Part shown: positions 18,796 to 20,468 of the stretch, in pieces | Position numbering within the stretch: the first letter of the stretch is position 1 | Layout: each line of letters starts with the position of its first letter | Assembly (NCBI GenBank): GCA_041166745.1 | Contig: JBEEGH010000024.1 | Location: 1 to 20,468, forward strand | Direction of reading: 5' to 3' | DNA: 20,468 bases | Source: DASUCS01 sp041166745 | GTDB taxonomy: Bacteria > Actinomycetota > Acidimicrobiia > Acidimicrobiales > JACDCH01 | The notes under the pieces: generated by a model | What the model saw: the letters and a program-made list of their open reading frames with translations, nothing else | What the model was told of the DNA's origin: nothing | Database searches by the model: none | Position numbers and translations under genes: made by a program

Positions 18796-19137
18796 GTGGG
18801 GATATACGACTACTACGTCTGCGAGCCGTCCAGCGTGTGCCCGTGGTGCGGTGCCGCGCTGGGCACTCTCCACAGCAAGGAAGGCGATTGCGCAATGGTT
18901 GTCTGGGAGCAAGGGCAGCGAAACCCGCTGACCTATGAGAGAGACCAACGGATCGACAACTGCGAGCTCGACGAAGGCGTGGTCTCGATCGAAGGCGCTT
19001 GCGAACGGGGTCATTGGCTTAGAGCCAAGGCGATCGTGCGGGACGGCATTTGGTCAGAGACAGACCTCGCTGAGATGCAAGCCATCGTCGAGGAACGTAA
19101 CGAGCGCGATCGGCTTCGGAGGCTCAGAGAAGCGTGA
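18796..19137 (+). CDS. Small protein with a CxxC zinc-binding start
   Basis: 113 residues from GTG 18796, 6 nt after GAGAAT. Starts GIYDYYVCEPSSVCPWCGAA: a zinc-ribbon knuckle (C15, C18) with other cysteines at 9, 32, 56 and 69 as possible partners. The middle is beta-rich (DNCELDEGVVSIEGACERGH) and the end is a charged helix (DLAEMQAIVEERNERDRLRR). Cytoplasmic. Function unknown. TGA at 19135-19137; repeat 34 begins 13 nt later. Confidence 0.75.
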   Translation: MGIYDYYVCEPSSVCPWCGAALGTLHSKEGDCAMVVWEQGQRNPLTYERDQRIDNCELDEGVVSIEGACERGHWLRAKAIVRDGIWSETDLAEMQAIVEERNERDRLRRLREA

Positions 19138-19150
19138 TCCCGCGGAGAGC

Positions 19151-19197
19151 GCGGAACGTGCCGATAGCGCGCGAGCGACGCGATCGGCAGTATGCGT
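19151..19197 (+). repeat. Cassette repeat 34, full copy (plus polarity)
   Basis: CGGAACGTGCCGATAGCGCG, CGAGCGA, CGCGATCGGCAGTATGCG. TGCCGAT pairs perfectly with ATCGGCA and the stem goes on with GCGCG/CGCG; the best hairpin of the set. Confidence 0.92.
19188..19193 (+). promoter_or_regulatory. -10 box CAGTAT in cassette repeat 34
   Basis: Exactly 6 nt before ATG 19200. Confidence 0.6.
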
Positions 19198-19199
19198 GC

Positions 19200-19616
19200 A
19201 TGGCTGACAGGGATGACGTGCTCGCGATCGAGGAACACTGGCCGGTCGCGCTACGGGATCGCGATACGACGTGGCTACGCGATCACACCACCGAGGGATT
19301 AGTCGTAATTGAGGCCGACGGCTCTCTGATGGATCGTGAGACTTACCTTCATCACCGCGAGTACGAGAACGACACCATAATCGCCGGTTCCAACATCGCA
19401 GAAAGAGTCGAAGTCATTGGCGACGCGGCCATCGTCATCAACCGTGCGCACTTTCTGACGCAAGACTCGTCCGGCCAACAGACCGAAATGCTCATACGCG
19501 GGAGCGGTCTTTACGTGCGCTCGGACGGCCAATGGCGCGTCGCAGCAATGCACCTGTCCGAGTGCTCCGGCAACCGTGCAGGGTGGGGTGAGAACCTCAT
19601 CGAGGTAGCGCGGTAA
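19200..19616 (+). CDS. NTF2-like (DUF4440/SnoaL-type) protein
   Basis: 138 residues from ATG 19200, 6 nt after CAGTAT. An N-terminal helix pair (DDVLAIEEHWPVALRDRDTT, WLRDHTTEGLVVIEADGS) is followed by MDRETYLHH, then long strands: VEVIGDAAIVINRAHF, TEMLIRGSGLYVRSDGQWRV and AAMHLSE. The GD.A.V and YVR.DGQWRV..MH.S blocks are the usual DUF4440 signature. The fold makes a cone-shaped pocket for a small ligand or substrate; the ligand cannot be inferred. The TAA stop runs directly into GTGCCG of repeat 35. Confidence 0.82.
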   Translation: MADRDDVLAIEEHWPVALRDRDTTWLRDHTTEGLVVIEADGSLMDRETYLHHREYENDTIIAGSNIAERVEVIGDAAIVINRAHFLTQDSSGQQTEMLIRGSGLYVRSDGQWRVAAMHLSECSGNRAGWGENLIEVAR

Positions 19617-19640
19617 GTGCCGATCTCGAGTGGGGCTGGT
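19614..19640 (+). repeat. Cassette repeat 35, 5' arm (plus polarity)
   Basis: TAAGTGCCGATCTCGAG, then GGCTGGTTCGGC. Starts in the stop codon of the NTF2-like gene; convergent junction. Confidence 0.8.
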
Positions 19641-19653
19641 TCGGCGGCGACCG

Positions 19654-20103
19654 CTAGGTGGAGGCGAGCTCTTTGAGCGCGTGGCGAACGAAATCGCGGA
19701 GTTCTGCGGACGCAGCGAATGGCGCCCCGCCGGCGTCGGCGGCAGCAAGAACTTCGTCGGCTGAAGCGTTCGCCCGCAGACCCGCGTAGATGTAGGCCAC
19801 CGCCGAGGAGCGAGGCCCAGCGCGGCAGGTAACCAGCGTGGGCCGTGGCAACCGGTCAAGCGCCGCAATGTGCTGACGGATCAGGGCGACGCTCAGCTCG
19901 CGTGGCGGGTCAGAGACGATGTTCGCTGACTCGGGCACCGCCGTAAGCACCTGGTCATAGGACATGCCGTCGTCCATGGCAGCGAACTCGTCACCGCACA
20001 GAAACAGCCACGATGCGGCACCCGTATCCTTGGCGAAGGCTGCGGGGTCCGCGATAGGTCCTCTGTTGAAGATGACGTCGATCGGTGCCGCAAAACTGGT
20101 CAC
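19654..20103 (-). CDS. DUF442-like phosphatase (C-x4-R active site)
   Basis: 149 residues from GTG 20103, 5 nt after TACGAT. The P-loop-like motif PTLVTCRAGPRSSAVAYIYA around residue 95-115 has C-R-A-G-P-R-S, one residue shorter than the C-x5-R loop of dual-specificity phosphatases. It matches the C-R-S-G-T-R-S loop that I know from DUF442 (beta-lactamase hydrolase-like) proteins. N-terminal part: DVIFNRGPIADPAAFAK, LFLCGDEFAAMD. C-terminal helices: ASADEVLAAADAGGAPF, LRDFVRHALKE. Cytoplasmic. Likely a thiol-based phosphatase or sulfur-handling enzyme. Runs against the repeat polarity with its own promoter. Confidence 0.78.
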   Translation of the reverse strand: MTSFAAPIDVIFNRGPIADPAAFAKDTGAASWLFLCGDEFAAMDDGMSYDQVLTAVPESANIVSDPPRELSVALIRQHIAALDRLPRPTLVTCRAGPRSSAVAYIYAGLRANASADEVLAAADAGGAPFAASAELRDFVRHALKELAST

Positions 20104-20169
20104 ACCCGATCGTATGCCCGCGACGTGGCACCCTGCGCCAAGTACCCAAGCCCGCGGTCGGAAGCATGC

Positions 20170-20220
20170 GATACGTGCCGTTCTCGCGCCATCGCTAGCG
20201 CCGATCCGGCATTTCCGCGC
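20170..20220 (+). repeat. Cassette repeat 36, full long copy (plus polarity)
   Basis: GATACGTGCCGTTCTCGCGC, CATCGCTAGCGC, CGATCCGGCATTTCCGCGC. Shares 26 identical nt with repeat 33. Between divergent genes, pointing to the plus-strand lipoprotein gene. Confidence 0.92.
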
Positions 20221-20240
20221 ATGGTGCGGAGCCGGTCGGG

Positions 20241-20246
20241 CACGCT
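20241..20246 (+). promoter_or_regulatory. -10 box CACGCT
   Basis: Exactly 6 nt before GTG 20253, outside repeat 36. Confidence 0.45.
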
Positions 20247-20252
20247 GGGCAT

Positions 20253-20468
20253 GTGCGGATGATGCTCGGCGTTGGGTGTGTGCTCCTTCTCGCCGCGTGC
20301 ACATCGGGCCGCCAACCGCCAGCCGCCGCGTCATCGGGGCGGAGTCAGGTCGATTCATCCGTTCCCACCGAATCGAGCTTGACCGCTCAGCTCCTGGACA
20401 AGCTGGCGAAGTGCGAGGCGATCGCTAACTCGGGTGAGGCGAGATTGTGCATCGGCACACTCAACGGC
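20253..20468 (+). CDS. Lipoprotein, N-terminal part (runs off the window)
   Basis: 72 codons from GTG 20253; ATG at 20259 and 20262 are alternatives. VRMMLGVGCVLLLAAC gives a short signal peptide with lipobox LAAC, followed by TSGRQPPAAASSG, a typical tether. The first part of the mature domain is helical (TAQLLDKLAKCEAIANSGEA) with two cysteines so far. Co-oriented with repeat 36. The family cannot be judged without the rest. Confidence 0.75.
   Translation, partial: MRMMLGVGCVLLLAACTSGRQPPAAASSGRSQVDSSVPTESSLTAQLLDKLAKCEAIANSGEARLCIGTLNG

Noticed and set aside
113..20220. A CRISPR array
   Set aside because: The repeats are imperfect, far apart (0.1-2 kb) and separated by genes, not by spacers of even length.
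113..20220. Canonical integron attC sites
   Set aside because: No RYYYAAC/GTTRRRY pair flanks the hairpins; the conserved ends are TGCCG and CGGCA. The likeness is in architecture only.
113..20220. The repeats as simple rho-independent terminators or REP elements
   Set aside because: No T-runs follow, their direction does not follow the genes, and many carry the -10 box of the next gene.

Overview
The window is a GC-rich stretch (by eye about 60% or more), densely packed with small genes. It shows typical Actinomycetota habits: many GTG and TTG starts, short intergenic gaps, and -10 boxes of the form NANNNT placed about 6 nt before the start codon, as expected for leaderless mRNAs. The class Acidimicrobiia is a guess from overall flavour. 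There is no housekeeping gene, rRNA, tRNA, transposase or recombinase here. I count about 36 genes: one partial at each edge, one clearly frameshifted, one decayed. Almost all are single-gene units encoding lipoproteins, small membrane proteins, zinc-ribbon proteins and uncharacterised proteins. A few have recognisable folds: alpha/beta hydrolase, GNAT acetyltransferase, UPF0158, an NTF2-like protein, a DUF442-like phosphatase, and DUF3592-like and PH-like membrane proteins.

The dominant feature is a family of about 36 interspersed repeats, one at nearly every gene boundary. A full copy has a 5' arm (consensus ACGTGCCG followed by ATCTCGCG or TTTCCGCG), a variable centre that often folds on itself, and a 3' arm (ATCCGGCA followed by a -10-like NNATGCGC). 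TGCCG and CGGCA pair to form a hairpin, often with one unpaired C. The 5' arm usually abuts the stop codon of one gene and the 3' arm carries the -10 box of the next.

The key observation is repeat orientation. From 1 to about 12.72 kb every copy points to the minus strand. From 13.49 kb to the end every full copy points to the plus strand. This holds whatever the direction of the gene beside it (10 of 36 genes run against their repeats). That is how recombination sites behave in an integron-type gene-cassette array, not how promoters or terminators behave. The repeats do not carry the canonical attC boxes (RYYYAAC / GTTRRRY). I therefore read the window as part of a non-canonical, integron-like cassette array whose recombinase lies outside it. 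The polarity switches across one gene, a UPF0158 family gene at 12766-13488, flanked by an inverted pair of short repeats lacking the 5' arm.

Layout: 1-12720 is the minus-polarity arm (22 repeats, genes on both strands, mostly minus). 12699-13511 is the pivot. 13512-20468 is the plus-polarity arm (genes mostly plus, with three minus-strand genes at 14589-15215, 15961-17241 and 19654-20103). Apart from one two-gene operon (3789-5812), each gene seems to be expressed on its own, often from the -10 box in the adjacent repeat. I see no shared pathway; the unity of the region is in its architecture.
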